64,000 bases of DNA from Trichostrongylus colubriformis. Taxonomy: Eukaryota > Nematoda > Chromadorea > Rhabditida > Trichostrongylidae. Every line of letters begins with the position of its first letter. The first letter of the stretch is position 1. Below, piece after piece: positions 1 to 11,100 of this stretch. The position numbers were made by a program, and so were the translations under genes. Location of the stretch: assembly GCA_963978905.1 (NCBI GenBank), contig OZ022258.1, forward strand, positions 46,174,591 to 46,238,590, written 5' to 3'. The notes beneath the pieces were generated by a model. That model saw nothing but the letters and a program-made list of their open reading frames with translations. It was not told the DNA's origin and searched no databases.

Positions 1-426
1 TTATTTATCTACTCATTAATTAATTAATTAATTAATTTATTTATTTATTTGTGCGTTCTGTGATGCGCCATCGTAAATGCGAAGCTATAGGTGAGACTGA
101 GGCAGGCATGAGTTGAGCAGGAAGTAGATGAAAAAATTATGCAAAATGAACTTGAAATTTAAAAGCACTTTTACTCTTGGGATCTGGTGGCCGATATTGG
201 CACTTGTCTTCATGTTAAATGAAAATCGTGTACCTCAAACACACCCCATCCCCTTACCGTATTTATCAATCAATAGAGGAAGGATTATGTAGGAGGTAAT
301 AGTTATCACATAGAAGATGTGATTTTTGTACAATCTATTTTGTCTCTCTAAAAAGAGCTCGAAAATTGATACAGTAACGTGGGAGATGAGGCAAATCGAC
401 CACGAAAGTGGGAAGCTAGATATGCA
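1..426. other. Non-coding, low complexity at the left edge
   Basis: The first 52 bases are a degenerate TTAA/TTTA microsatellite (clearest at 14-52). The remainder up to the MITE is AT-rich and shows no exon, RNA gene or repeat that I recognise. Confidence 0.5.
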
Positions 427-928
427 CAGTAGCGCTCAAAAGTATTCCGCCAAGCACTTTTCTATCATAACTTTTTTTCCACTGGACCAAATTTGACAAA
501 ATTTCAATATGTAGTGCCTAACCTATTGTCAACATTTCTTTCTTATTGGGGGCCGCATGACTTTTTTCATGGTTTTTTACAAAATTTACTACAAGGCCGC
601 CAAAAAAAAGAAAAGGCTTGGTTAGAAAAACGGCTTTTTTTACGAAAACAAAACGAGCAAGCCTCAGAGAACATCAATATTTTGTAGAAAAACCACGACT
701 TTAAATGTCAGTAGCACAGCGGGACGGCATAAGGATGGCACTCCAAAAACAAAAAATTGCATTTAACCACGCAACCTATACCGTTGAGCGCCAAAACAGT
801 ATAATAAGTATGCAGTGTCTCCAAGTACAACATACTAAAATTTCTCTTAGATCGGTCCAGTCGCAAAAAGTTACAAGCGAAAAACTCAAGTGAAAAATCA
901 TTTGGCCGAAGACTTTTGAGCGCTACTG
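427..928 (+). mobile_element. Tc1-like MITE, copy 1 (502 bp)
   Basis: Both ends carry the same inverted motif: CAGTAGCGCTCAAAAGT at the left and its complement ACTTTTGAGCGCTACTG at the right, continuing into a shared GGCCGAAGA. The right end is flanked by TA; the left TA has become CA. The body is 75-80% alike by eye to the reverse complement of 7010-7516, including the AATTTGACAAAAT block and a long lysine-rich pseudo-reading frame. No transposase motif is visible, so it is a non-autonomous element. Confidence 0.85.
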
Positions 929-1144
929 TATGTATCTACAGAAATAAGACAAGCAGTACACTTGAATCCGCATTTTTCGTTCTACGTTCTCAAGCACGAA
1001 AAATCCCGGTGCTTCCTCAGACAAAATCAGTTTTGTGGATCACAGGGCAAAGAAACTTCCTTTAACGATGAAGCCATCAAAAGCTAGCTTCGTAACTGAT
1101 CATTCGGCAATTCTATGAATAAATTTTGGCGCGATAGTGAAGTA

Positions 1145-2033
1145 CTAGGTTCTCCCAAAAGTCTTGTAGGATTTTTCCAAAAAAATCAATAACTCTTGTT
1201 CACTTCGAGGCAGGTCTAGGCGGTTCAGGAATATGATAGAAGGTTCTCTAAGCTTTCTAACAAAATTTATATTGACCCACCAGATTCCGTGGAAAGAGCT
1301 ACAATGCCCGTTGTCGATACCCACCCAACACGCTGTGTTATCTACTGTAAGTGGTCTTGCGGCACCGAAGCGACGGAAGCTTGCCACTCCATCAACATTG
1401 CATTGGGCAAGGGATATGTGAGCTACGAGACCGCACGTCCCCGGTTCATCAGCTTCAGCAACGGCGAGATTGACATGAAAGACAAACCACGCTTGGGACA
1501 GTGCTGGTTCTGGGACGCGGAAGGAATGCTTTTCCGCGAGGTGCTGGTACAAGGCGAGACAGTCACCGCTGCCGTATGCACCCACCAGCTCCAGCAGCTC
1601 GCCGTCGCTGTTGGAGAAAAGTGCCGGAAAAGGTACGCGGTCACCCTTCATGACGACGCCCGCCCCCATTTCGCGGAAAGTTGCGAAAAGTACCCAGGCC
1701 AAGCCACAGGAGCTCGGCTGGGATTTCCTGCTCCACCTGCCATACTCTCCAAACATTGACCCCTCCAACTATCACCTTACCCATCCTCTTGGATCCTTCC
1801 TCCAAGAGAAAATTCGTTGATTATGACCTGTTTGCAAAAGCGATCGCTAACTTCTTCGACTCTCAGAACCCAGAGTTCTGGGAGGAGGGAATCAGCGATT
1901 TACCTATGAAGTAGCAGAGTGTTGTCGATAACAATGGTGAGTACGTTGTTGCCAAATTGATGTTTGTTGGAAGAAAAAAATAATAAAAAGTGATGATCGA
2001 AAAAAATCCTACAAGACTTTTGGGACAACCTAA
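1145..2033 (+). mobile_element. Mariner element with internal deletion (889 bp)
   Basis: About 31 bp terminal inverted repeats differ at one base: TAGGTTCTCCCAAAAGTC at the left and the complement of TAGGTTGTCCCAAAAGTC at the right. The element is about 0.4 kb shorter than a full-length mariner, and the missing part lies between the N-terminal helix-turn-helix and the catalytic core. A mariner transposase relic fills the interior on the plus strand. Confidence 0.88.
1310..1965 (+). pseudogene. Mariner transposase relic, deleted and frameshifted
   Basis: The frame from about 1310 encodes an N-terminal HTH piece (TEATEACHSINIALGKGYVS, then GEIDMKDKPRLGQ). It is joined directly to the catalytic part (FWDAEGMLFREVLVQGETV, then HDDARPHFAESCEK); the first catalytic aspartate region is missing between them. 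The reading then shifts frame to LGWDFLLHLPYSPNIDPSNY, where the third catalytic D (normally PSDYH) is N. It shifts again to NFFDSQNPEFWEEGISDLP and reaches a stop at the position of the usual KW codon. It cannot encode an active transposase. Confidence 0.9.
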
Positions 2034-2808
2034 TCCCAGCTATTGAGCCTATGAACTGATGTGAGGATAAATCTCAAATATGTGTTTCTTCTGAATGCCG
2101 TAAACAGGGTATCACTTAATTTTATCTTTCATCGCAAATATCATCTCATCCCAAGTAATTAAGCAGTAAGCACGTTATTTTACTAAATCAGTTGAGATTA
2201 CTGGATCAACTTAGAGTTATATAGAACCATTGAGCAGATCGAGTGTCACTTCGCTGGACAACATCAATTTCTTCAGGACATCGTGACGATAGCGCAGTTT
2301 ACAAATAGCGCAAAAAAAGTGGAAAAAATGCCAAAAAGAAGCACTGCTAAGGAGAAGAGAAAAAATCGTTGGCATTTTTGACAGCAAGCCGCTGCTTTGT
2401 GATTGATGAGTGGATTTCCACATTTGATCAGCCTTTTGGGGTCACACATCGATTAAGGTAGCTTTCTGCATGTTCTCTCTAATCTCGGGGATGTTCGACC
2501 CATAACTAATTTGAATTAAGCCCATTGTGTGTAATACCCCTTTTTACGGAAACAACCTGTGCCTGAATAGTTTATCTAAAGTAGATTCTGAATATGGCAT
2601 CAAAGCTGCATGGATCAGGCATTGAACTAATCTACTGCGCTCAAAAACCTAAAATTTCGAATAAAATACTTCAAAAGGGCAGCCTTCGCAAATTAATTGC
2701 AGCGCACTCCCCGTTTCTCTCCTCAGTCTAGTGCCGCAACACTCTACTGATCTGCTCGACTTGTGTCAGGTTCCGGCCTCAAACGCCAAAATTAAAAGAA
2801 TTTTTTAC
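2034..2808. other. No recognised gene
   Basis: AT-rich intervening sequence. One plus-strand open stretch (about 2220-2380, lysine-rich at the end) is unremarkable and unrecognised. The region may hold later exons of the possible secreted-protein gene, but none could be supported. Confidence 0.4.
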
Positions 2809-2870
2809 CTGAATGCTTTTGTCGATGTACGCTACGGTCTTTTTATTCTCTTCGAATATGATGGTGTCAC
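2809..2870 (-). CDS. Candidate second exon of the same possible secreted protein
   Basis: The stretch between an ACTTTCAG acceptor (2871-2878) and a CAG|GTAAAA donor is 62 bp and, after completing a glycine codon, encodes DTIIFEENKKTVAYIDKSIQ. The other two frames either break on a stop or do not match the phase of the upstream candidate exon. The presumed 1123 bp intron (2871-3993) contains the whole TIR element 3039-3802. No further exon was identified towards position 1. Confidence 0.38.
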
Positions 2871-3038
2871 CTGAAAGTTTACTATTCCTCGAATGCCATG
2901 AAGATGTGTCATGAACATGTACCTGTTTCTGATGGTTCTTAAGAATTAGCCACATTTCGGCAAAATAAGCTAATAACGAGAAGGGACTCAATCGGTGGAA
3001 CTGTTCTTTAGCTACGTCAGAAAAACGTAGGTACCATA

Positions 3039-3802
3039 CAGGGAGTGCCAAAAAAAGTAATTTTGCTCACGGCCAACATCCGCCTATTATACAAAACATA
3101 GGGAAACGAAAGAGATAAAGGTATTGAGGTGAAATGCTCCCGAAATGGTCCTCTAAAAGTAGGAAGCTAAGCTAAGTAAGCTGAGACTCATTACTTTCAC
3201 TTTCATAAAAATATGGAGCCTTCAAGCGGCGCAATCGGGCTTCAGAACACCCACGGTATCAAGGTCCCCTCAAAGCAGTGGAGCCAGGTTCCGTAGTAGG
3301 TCTTTTGTGGGAAGCTTCCTGAGAATTGGCTCTTCGGATCATGGCTTTTCGGATCATGGGATTCACAGAGCTCTTGCTGCTTGGACAAGGCTGCTATGCT
3401 CCGAAGTATTATTTTTCATGCCTCAAACCTGACCCCGGATGGGTTTCAGTGGTAATTGCACGTCTTAGCTCTTGGAAACGAAGGGCGTTGGGAACCCGGA
3501 AAAACGGAATATTCGAGAACACCCCCAGTATGAATCTTCTCAAGTACCCAGAGTGAACGGACCTTAGCAATGTTGTGAACGAGAGCGACGAAGTTTCGGA
3601 TTTTGCCCAGGTGAGGTGACACATCTTGTTCACTCGTTACAAGCAACCGTTCCTGCTCGTGCAGAAGGCTGTAACGGAGAATAGCGATAGAGTGAGGTCT
3701 GCTCTTTACTTTAGGTATGGAAATACCGGGTCAGAATTTGCCGAAGATACTAATTTGGGGTTGAAAGCGGAGGGCAAAAATTACTTTTTTTGGCATCCCC
3801 TG
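3039..3802. mobile_element. TIR element of the Tc1/mariner type (764 bp)
   Basis: The left end CAGGGAGTGCCAAAAAAAGT and the right end (complement of CAGGGGATGCCAAAAAAAGT) form ~28 bp inverted repeats that continue into TAATTTT. TA dinucleotides flank both sides (3037-3038 and 3803-3804), as expected for the superfamily. No transposase motif was recognised inside. It sits inside the presumed intron between exons 3994-4129 and 2809-2870. Confidence 0.85.
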
Positions 3803-3993
3803 TAGATCTGCCAGAAAGATGCGAAAACATCGTTATTCCGCCTAAATATTAAGCATTGAAATAACATGAAAAAGCATTGAAATGACAACATCTTGTAGAA
3901 GAGCTGCATATGTTGCAGAACTCATGCACCCTACTACTATAAAGTACCATTTTTTCGTCGGGGAAAGCAAACGAGTTGTAGTAAGTCTCTCAC

Positions 3994-4129
3994 CCTGACA
4001 TGGGTAGTCTTGATTGAGCCAGTTGGACAGCTGGCTGATTCTTCTGCTTGCACCGAAAGTGAACACTTTACTCCTGACCCATTCAATTTTCGAGCTCAAA
4101 ATGAGAAGGAGAATTACTGCTGATCGCAT
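3994..4129 (-). CDS. Candidate first coding exon of a secreted protein
   Basis: An ATG at 4129 opens 45 codons that start with a signal-peptide-like segment (MRSAVILLLILSS), continue through KVFTFGASRRISQLSNWL and end at YPCQ plus one base. The exon closes at a G|GTGAGA donor in phase 1. The next suggested exon on the same strand (2870-2809) opens with two bases, so the junction makes a glycine codon and stays open. I do not recognise the family. The prediction rests on the signal peptide, the donor and the phase match. Confidence 0.4.
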
Positions 4130-5552
4130 GTGTGATGACCAATATCGAAGCGAACTCCCGGAAATCTCGAAAAATCTGGAACGAAGCTGATGCCGGACTC
4201 AGAGCACAATCAAATATTTCTTACTCAATTCGTTAAAAATAACAATAACTGGTGTAAATGAAAGATAAGGTTAATAGTCAGAGGAGTGTCCATTAATACA
4301 ATGTAACAGAGAATACGACCACCGAAGAGTAGGCGAAGCGGTGTGTTTATTCTAGAATGCGCCCATTTTATGCCCCTGCTTTGCACTCATCATGGGACAG
4401 CTGCTTAGTCCAGTACTCTCCACAGTCACGTCTTTAACATTTTTAGTTCCTCAATCGCAATCTCCCTTCATATTAAACGAATCAGGTAGAACTGATATAA
4501 TATGCGACAGGTAAAAAAATCCGTAAATTTTCAAGGAAGTCGTGATTGACAACGAAAGATATGGAAAATGGAAAAGGCGCTCAAACATGACTGTAAAATG
4601 ATGTAAAACTGAAATAAAATGTTACAAAGCTGCTGAGTTATGGGTAATGCTCTAATCCCGGACACGTTTGAACACTCACACCAACCCACACCCAACTAGC
4701 AGCACAAAAATCAAAAAAAACTTTAAAAAATGAATTCGGATGAGTACATGGATTTGGAAATGTGAGTGAATGCATTCAGGTGATGCATAATGTAACTGAG
4801 TAAAGTGACAATGAGTGATGAGGTGTGTGAATGGTATGCGTTCAACTGTAACATAATCCGAATGATGAATCAATCAGTAGAATGAATGAATAAACAGTGA
4901 AATCGTATACCATCTCCCATTACTCCAGTAGTTATCGTACGTGAAAGGTCAGCAACAAAAATGAACAGCCTAATTAACGTAAAGATATTCTTTTTTTCAT
5001 AAATGACATTTCTAACTCAACTATGTCGGGCTTGAAGCTCTAACTAGCCTTTTTGAAACATTTCATTTTTTCCCCCGTTTTCGAGGGTATCCGCCCATAA
5101 TTTTTCACTGTTTCGTGGGGAGCCAATTGTAAGTAGTCAATGTTTCCCTCATTTTTATGAGGCTCCATTAAGCTGGAATCATTTTTATTATATTGTGATC
5201 ATATTTTATATTTATTTTTAGTTTTTAGTTTTCAAAGTATGTTGTCCATAAGTTTTCATATCTCCTTGGGGGACCAATTGTACGTCGTTGATTGTACGGT
5301 GTATGTCACCGAAAGTGAACTATTTTTACATGTTTCCCTACTTTTTCTGAGGATATATCAGGGTGGAACCTCTCAGGTGTCATTAGAAGAGCAAGTGTTA
5401 AGCATCTACATACTCACTGAATCATTAGTTTTTTTATCTTAAACCATATTCTGCCTTAGTCAACTCATCTTCAGATTCGCTTGGTCGATTCAGTAAGCTA
5501 AAGAGTTAGCCGATGTATAAGATAGTGTGAATGTATGATTTTCTTACCGATT
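4130..5552. other. No recognised gene
   Basis: AT-rich sequence between two candidate minus-strand genes. It holds short TGAATGA-type repeats near 4740-4890 and poly-T tracts near 4990-5220. No convincing exon, RNA gene or TIR pair was seen. Confidence 0.4.
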
Positions 5553-5892
5553 CTACGCGACCGTAAGGGTAGAAGGTGTGGATGGTTCAGGTGAGGAATG
5601 GGCGCTGGCCAAAGATTTGACAACTTGGTCTATCAGTAAGAACCTCACCGCTTCCACTGTACTACAGTTGGCGGGTGAACTATTGAAGTGATATTTGGTA
5701 ACGATGCCGTCCCAGATTATCCAAAAGAAAATGAAATGAATAGCTAAGGTATATTGTGCGAACCACGTCATCCAAAACCAATAGTGATTTACGTCTCCTT
5801 TAATATTCTGTGGTAGGAGAATCATCCACGGGCTCCATAGTAATGCCCATACGTGGTCCAACTGTGTGTTTGTCCGAGAGTATGGCAAACTT
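5553..5892 (-). CDS. Candidate terminal exon of a multi-pass membrane receptor
   Basis: From a CTACAG acceptor (5893-5898) only one frame stays open, for about 113 codons to TAG. It contains two hydrophobic segments: one around HVWALLWSPWMILLPQ and one around WFAQYTLAIHFIFFWIIWDG. A polar, serine/proline-rich tail of about 45 residues follows (SPEPSTPSTLTVA). The W-S-P motif followed by a second helix and a cytoplasmic-type tail is reminiscent of TM6-TM7 of nematode serpentine receptors, but NPxxY is absent and I cannot assign a family. A GTAAGA donor six bases past the stop is odd. A mariner derivative begins 14 bp upstream, which may have separated this exon from the rest of the gene. Confidence 0.3.
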
Positions 5893-5905
5893 CTGTAGAT
5901 AACTA

Positions 5906-6433
5906 TTAGAATGTCCGGAAAGTTTTCGGACTAAATGCATGGTAGGGTTCGAAATAACATATCTTTGTCACCCGATGTTGTGAGCGGACCCAACTTGAGG
6001 ATTTGTGTTTCAGCCGGTATTTGTACCTGTCAGCAGCATGTGCGACATATCGTCTCCTGTCCCCAGTAGGGCCTTCGCAATGGATGACAAGAAGATGCTC
6101 TACGACCAGTTCTGCTTCTACAATACGGCTCTGCCCGATCCGCGAACGAGGTCGCTTTCTGAAGGAAACAATAAAGGGGCAAACCCCCTGTCGCTCGACG
6201 TGCTTCTACTGGTACCACAAGTTCGATAACGGTGACGAATTGCTCAAGAAATCTCGACCACAAACATGGAACAAACGGCTCGTGCATGCTACCTATGGGG
6301 CTCGACCTAACCTTTCTGTACGCCAACTTCAGACCTTACGAATACTCCAAAATCCACGGTACACGATGTCAATAAAGTTGCTAACTACACAATGTTTTCC
6401 GACTTCAGTGCGAAAACTTTCCGGACAACCTAA
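5906..6433 (+). mobile_element. Mariner deletion derivative (528 bp)
   Basis: TA-flanked element (5904-5905, 6434-6435) with terminal repeats TTAGAATGTCCGGAAAGTTT at the left and the complement of TTAGGTTGTCCGGAAAGTTT at the right. The same terminal motif bounds 41850-42751, so the two loci belong to one family. The interior keeps only the N-terminal part of a mariner transposase. Confidence 0.85.
6080..6340 (+). pseudogene. N-terminal mariner transposase fragment
   Basis: One frame reads MDDKKMLYDQFCFYNTAL and, after a frameshift, another reads CFYWYHKFDNGDELLKKSRP. Together they match the mariner HTH region (LYEFxxG ... WyxkFxsGDxxLEDxxR). The catalytic DD34D domain is absent, consistent with the short element length. 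Confidence 0.6.
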
Positions 6434-7009
6434 TAACAGAAGAAACGGTTATTGTAGTTCGAAAGGTTTGCGGTCTGCAATCGGACACAACACGTCTAAT
6501 CCACCCACGCTCATACCACCTGTTCTGCTTCCTGCACAAAATCGGTTGTGTGCACTTGTGTCGAATTTTCGCGAGGCCGCGCGCGGCGAGCGGAGCCGCG
6601 GATTTTCCGCGTGTGACTACGTACATTGCAACACTCCACTCAGAGTTTTACGCCCGAACTCATTACTTCTTAATTTTTATGTTACTATTTTATCTTTTTA
6701 GGGCACAAAATTATTGTTGTTAGATAATGAGGAGATAAACAGCTATTCCTTGAGAGACCTCCATGGTACCAGACCCGAAAGTCCTGAGCGGAATTCCAAC
6801 CGAACGCGACAAGTTGTGCTGATGGCGTCGCGTGTGCGACGTCGCAAAGCGAAAATTCGACACAAGTACACTCACCCCGCTAAATAAGTCCCTGATTGTA
6901 GGATTCGAGCACTTGTAGGAACTAGATGGCCAAGTGAGGACTAAACTCAGTGAACCTATGGGCTCGACAGCTGCACTTAATGTTGAGCCCATCCTCCGCT
7001 TCATATGTA
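6434..7009. other. No recognised gene
   Basis: Contains a GC-rich patch (6570-6605, GCGCGCGGCGAGCGGAGCCG) and otherwise unremarkable sequence between two mobile elements. No exon supported. Confidence 0.35.
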
Positions 7010-7516
7010 CAGTAGCGCTCAAAAGTCTTCGGCGAAATGGTCTTTCACTTGGGGTTTTTTACTTGTAACTTTTTTGAAACTGCACCCATCTAAGAGAAAT
7101 TTTAGTATGTTGTACTTGGATACACTGCATACTTAATATATTATTTTGTCGCTCAACGGTATAGGTTACGCGGTCATATGAATTTTTTTGTTTTTGCAGT
7201 GCCATCGCTATGGCGTCCCGCTGTGCCGCTGTCATCAAAAGTCGTGGTCTTTCTACAGAATATTAATGTTCTCTGAGGCTTGCTCGTTTTGTTTTTGTAA
7301 AGAAAGCCGTTCCCCTTGACCAAGCCTTCTACTTTTTTTGGGTGGTCTTGTAGTAAATTCTTGTAAAAAACCATGAAAAGTGTCAAGCGGCACTCAAGTA
7401 GAAGGAAATGTTGGCAATAGGTTCAGGCATCACATATTAAGATTTTGTCAAATTTGATCAAGTAGAAAAAAAGCTATGACAAAAGAGTTTTGGCCGAAGA
7501 CTTTTGAGCGCTACTG
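7010..7516 (-). mobile_element. Tc1-like MITE, copy 2, inverted (507 bp)
   Basis: Perfect TA target duplication (7008-7009, 7517-7518) and terminal repeats CAGTAGCGCTCAAAAGTC on both ends. Its reverse complement aligns along its length with 427-928. Both copies are also flanked by CATATG-like bases, so the family may prefer an ATGTA-CATAT palindromic target, or the true repeat may extend a few bases outward. Confidence 0.88.
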
Positions 7517-8032
7517 TACATATGTCCACAGTGTGTTTGACATGAGAACAAACCGACAAATATATTCTTTGCACATAAGCGTCTCTCTACACAAAACATG
7601 AAATAAACAATAAAATGATATGAAGATAAACATTGATCTTATGTTCTTCACAACAGAATGAAGTGCAATATCAGGACAAAGAATGTGAAATGCAAGAGGG
7701 TTTTGTAGAGGAAATAGAATGCACCAAAAATGACGTACAACGATGATTTCAGGGGAAAATGTACAAGGAACTCATCACAATGGAGCACATGATATTTCTC
7801 CGTGAACTGTGGCTTCTCCACGGAGATTGTCCCAGAGAATCGTGTTCGTGTGTGCGTGTGTGTTCACCGATGATCTCATAAAAAGGATCATTTTTTGGAC
7901 CATGAAATGTGAAACAGTGAAGATGGCTGGCAGATGAAAGGATTGATGATTGGCATGCGTGTAGGCCGTATTCAGGCCTATAGTGAGGGTCTATGACTGT
8001 AAATGCAGTTGAAGCCTAGACCGACAGAGGTC
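7517..8032 (-). other. Downstream region of snt, probably including its 3' UTR
   Basis: The minus strand runs from the snt stop codon towards the inverted MITE. No AATAAA is evident close to the stop on the minus strand, so the polyadenylation site was not placed. A GTGTGCGTGTGTGTTC stretch lies near 7848-7863. Confidence 0.35.
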
Positions 8033-8149
8033 TTAATCGTCATTGAACGGCATTAGAGTATGCCACTGGGCCACGGACCGTCTGGGTGTTGCCAGCATAT
8101 CCGTCCATTGCTTCAACGCTGCTCCGGTAGCATTTCCTCCAATTATCAC
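8033..8149 (-). CDS. snt: snt exon 8 of 8 (C2B C-terminal helix, stop)
   Basis: This 117 bp terminal exon follows TATTGCAG. It encodes [20 protein letters not shown], then [18 protein letters not shown] and TAA at 8035-8033. The motif (H/Q)W-DML-PRR-AQWH is the synaptotagmin C-terminal signature. The tail after AQWH is short (8 residues). Confidence 0.96.
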   Translation of the reverse strand: MIIGGNATGAALKQWTDMLATPRRSVAQWHTLMPFNDD

Positions 8150-11100
8150 CTGCAATATCTTTAATTATTTACTCTTGACTTTCGCACCAAACTTATTGAT
8201 TAATAATATTGACTTGTTAGGAATTATTATTTGTAATTTGCAATTCGGTTTTGACTTATACAATGACGGAAGGCTGCACGTCATAAAGGATGCGATGAAG
8301 GAAGGGACCCCACCTGTCCTATCCTTTCGTTGGAGCCGACTCGATCATAATCAGATACGGTAATGTGCAGGTGCACCCTCTGTAATAACAAATTATACGT
8401 ATTGATTTAAAATCCTATAGCACTCATAACTTACCTGCATTTTCTCTGGTGTAACATCAAAACTGAATGACTCATTATAGTAAGGGTTTAGAGTTTTCAT
8501 CTTGATCGTCGTCTTTTTCTTTTCCAATCGCTTATTTTGTAACATCAAATAGATTTTGACATAGGGATCTGTAAAAGCGGAAACATGAGAAATACCATAT
8601 TGCAGAATAAAAAAATTGAGTCTTGTAAAGTATGGGAATCAGTTTCACGGTTAAAACGTGAGGGGTCTTTCTGAAGGATGCGACTCTGGAAATTTGGATA
8701 GAAGCGCTGAGTAATCAAGTAGTAAAAAAAACGGAGTGATTTTTTCCGAAAATTTTCAGCAAATGAACTTTGAGCTGACTTATATTAGGTTGGTGAAAAA
8801 GTCCTGGGACACTGAGAACTTTTCTTTCAAATTTTAAAATCTTTATTTCTTCGTCATTTCAAATCACAAAGTAATCACCTTCTGCCTCGATAACACTTTG
8901 CCATTTTTTGGGCAGATCACGAATACCTTTTCTCCAGAAGGAAGCTGGCTGTGAGTCGAAGAAGCGCGTCACCTCCGATTCAAGTTGAGCTTGATCATTA
9001 AATTCCTTATCTCTGAGATTTTGTTTGAGGGCCCTAAATAGGTGATAATCGGAAGGGGCAAGGTCAGGCGAATACGGAGGGTGAGGCAGTACTTCCCATC
9101 CAAGCTCCTCCAACTTCTCCCGAGACATTCTTGCAACATGAGGGCGTGCGTTGTCATGAAGAAAGTAAACTTTGTTTCGTCCTGGCCGCTTTTGTTGCAT
9201 TGCCTCGCTCAACTTCTGCAGCTGATTAGACTAGATGCTTGCGGTTACTGTGGTACCACTTTCGAGAAATTCGTGGCAAAGCATTCCTTGTGAGTCCCAT
9301 CAACAGCACAGCATCACCTTTTCTTGATGGGTGTCTGTCTTCGATTGAGTCGGAGCCGCTTCTCCTTAGGGAAACCACTGGACTCTCCTGCTATGATTCG
9401 CGTAGAAGACCCAGGATTCATCCCCTGTAACGACCCCTCCCAGAAAGTCCTTAATCCGGAATCGACTGAGGAGAGAATGAGCGATGCTTAACCTAGATGA
9501 CCGATCTGAATCGCTCAGTTCGTGGGACACCCAAGTCGAAATAAGTCGAAATAAGTTCAGTGTTATCTACGATTGTGTGGCTATTGATCTGTAACGTCGA
9601 TCGACCCACGGATCCTTTTTTCGAATTTTAACTTTTTTTTGAAATTGGTGTCCCAGGACTTTTTCACCAACCTAATATTATGGATGGGTTCTCTCCGTTT
9701 TCGTACCAGTAACGTACTGATCGAACGACCTGGATATGTACTGTGCTGCGGTCATGCGCAGCACAGTACATATCACGCTCACTTGTGAGAAGATCATGGG
9801 AGATCTGCCGGCCACAGCTGGAACTTGTTGAAGAACTAGAGAGAATGTATCAGACAACACGGATCGCACAAACGTAGCCTTGAAACGCGCGCGTTTATTC
9901 CCCTTAGATTTAACTCAACGAGTTGAAATTGCAGAATTCGACGAGGGCTTTATGATCACTTATTTTTCGCTTGATGGCCTAGTTATACGCATCGGAATGA
10001 ATGTTGTTTGTGCAATTCTAAACGGAATGTGCAACGAATTAACGTCGAGCTGTTTATTCCATTTCTAATGAAACCATTACTATTTCCCCCTGTTCAGGCA
10101 CCTCACTGCCTTACAAACCAATGCTCATCAGCTTTCAAATTTGATCTGCTGCTGCTATCCCTCATTACTGCAAAAGCGAATTCAATTGCGTCCATTGTAC
10201 ACAAATAAGAAGCGAATTTGATTAAAATTTCCTCGAGTCTTGTAGGGCAAATCAATCAAAAACAAAAGAAATCTGCTGTGTCTTAGCGTCCAGTTTCCGC
10301 CGTGCAGAAACTGTGATTGTGAGGGAAAAGACAAAAGTGGAATGCATCAGCTTATCTTGACGGGTTACACCATCTAGCCTGACCACGCACTATCAGTATC
10401 GTATAGGTTATATTCTAGAATGCTATTGGCCATATACATTGAGTCGCGATGACCATTCAGAGTTTCTATAAAGTGTCCTATAGAGCGCCGTACTCGTCCC
10501 ACAAGTGAAAGTGTTACCTACAGCATAAGACCGTTCCATATCTCAGACCAATATTACCCGTGCTCCTTCGTTAATCTCTGTTCACTGGTTTTCATCGGTG
10601 CTTACAGACAGAGGGGCTCGCCTGAGGCAATAGTTCAATGGACCCTTTGAATGATCGTCTCTACCCTTTGCCCTTGCCGAAGGACTGTCACACAGCATAC
10701 ACCCTGCTCTCCTCAATTTGTGATATGTCACTTACCAAGAACGCAGGGAGATAGGGTCAATGAAAGCGATAGCGATCAGCCCAAAAGCTACCTTACAAAA
10801 CCATCAGGTCTCTAGAGAATACTTTAAAAATTTCACTAGTAGGAATACTAGTTATGCGACTGTGAAACGAACAGGTCCCTTTGGACCTTTTCCTCCATGT
10901 CCTGAATAACATAACGCATGCTACGGGGCATATATGGGGATGGCATATATCAAGGATTTATTCAGTGCTTATGGCCCTTGGGGATAACAAAGCTCATTAG
11001 GAAAAATTTACTGCGACGCCGTGCCGAGAATCTTTTAGGTTGTTCCCAAATATGGACTGGACGCGTAGCAGTTTTAACCGTAAGATTATAGGTTTAGGGT

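Noticed and set aside
1145..1768. 207-codon minus-strand open frame
   Set aside because: It is antisense to the mariner transposase relic, which explains the sequence better.
6003..6701. 232-codon open frame on the plus strand
   Set aside because: The first part is a frameshifted mariner HTH region within a 528 bp TIR element, and the rest runs past the element end. It is not a single gene.
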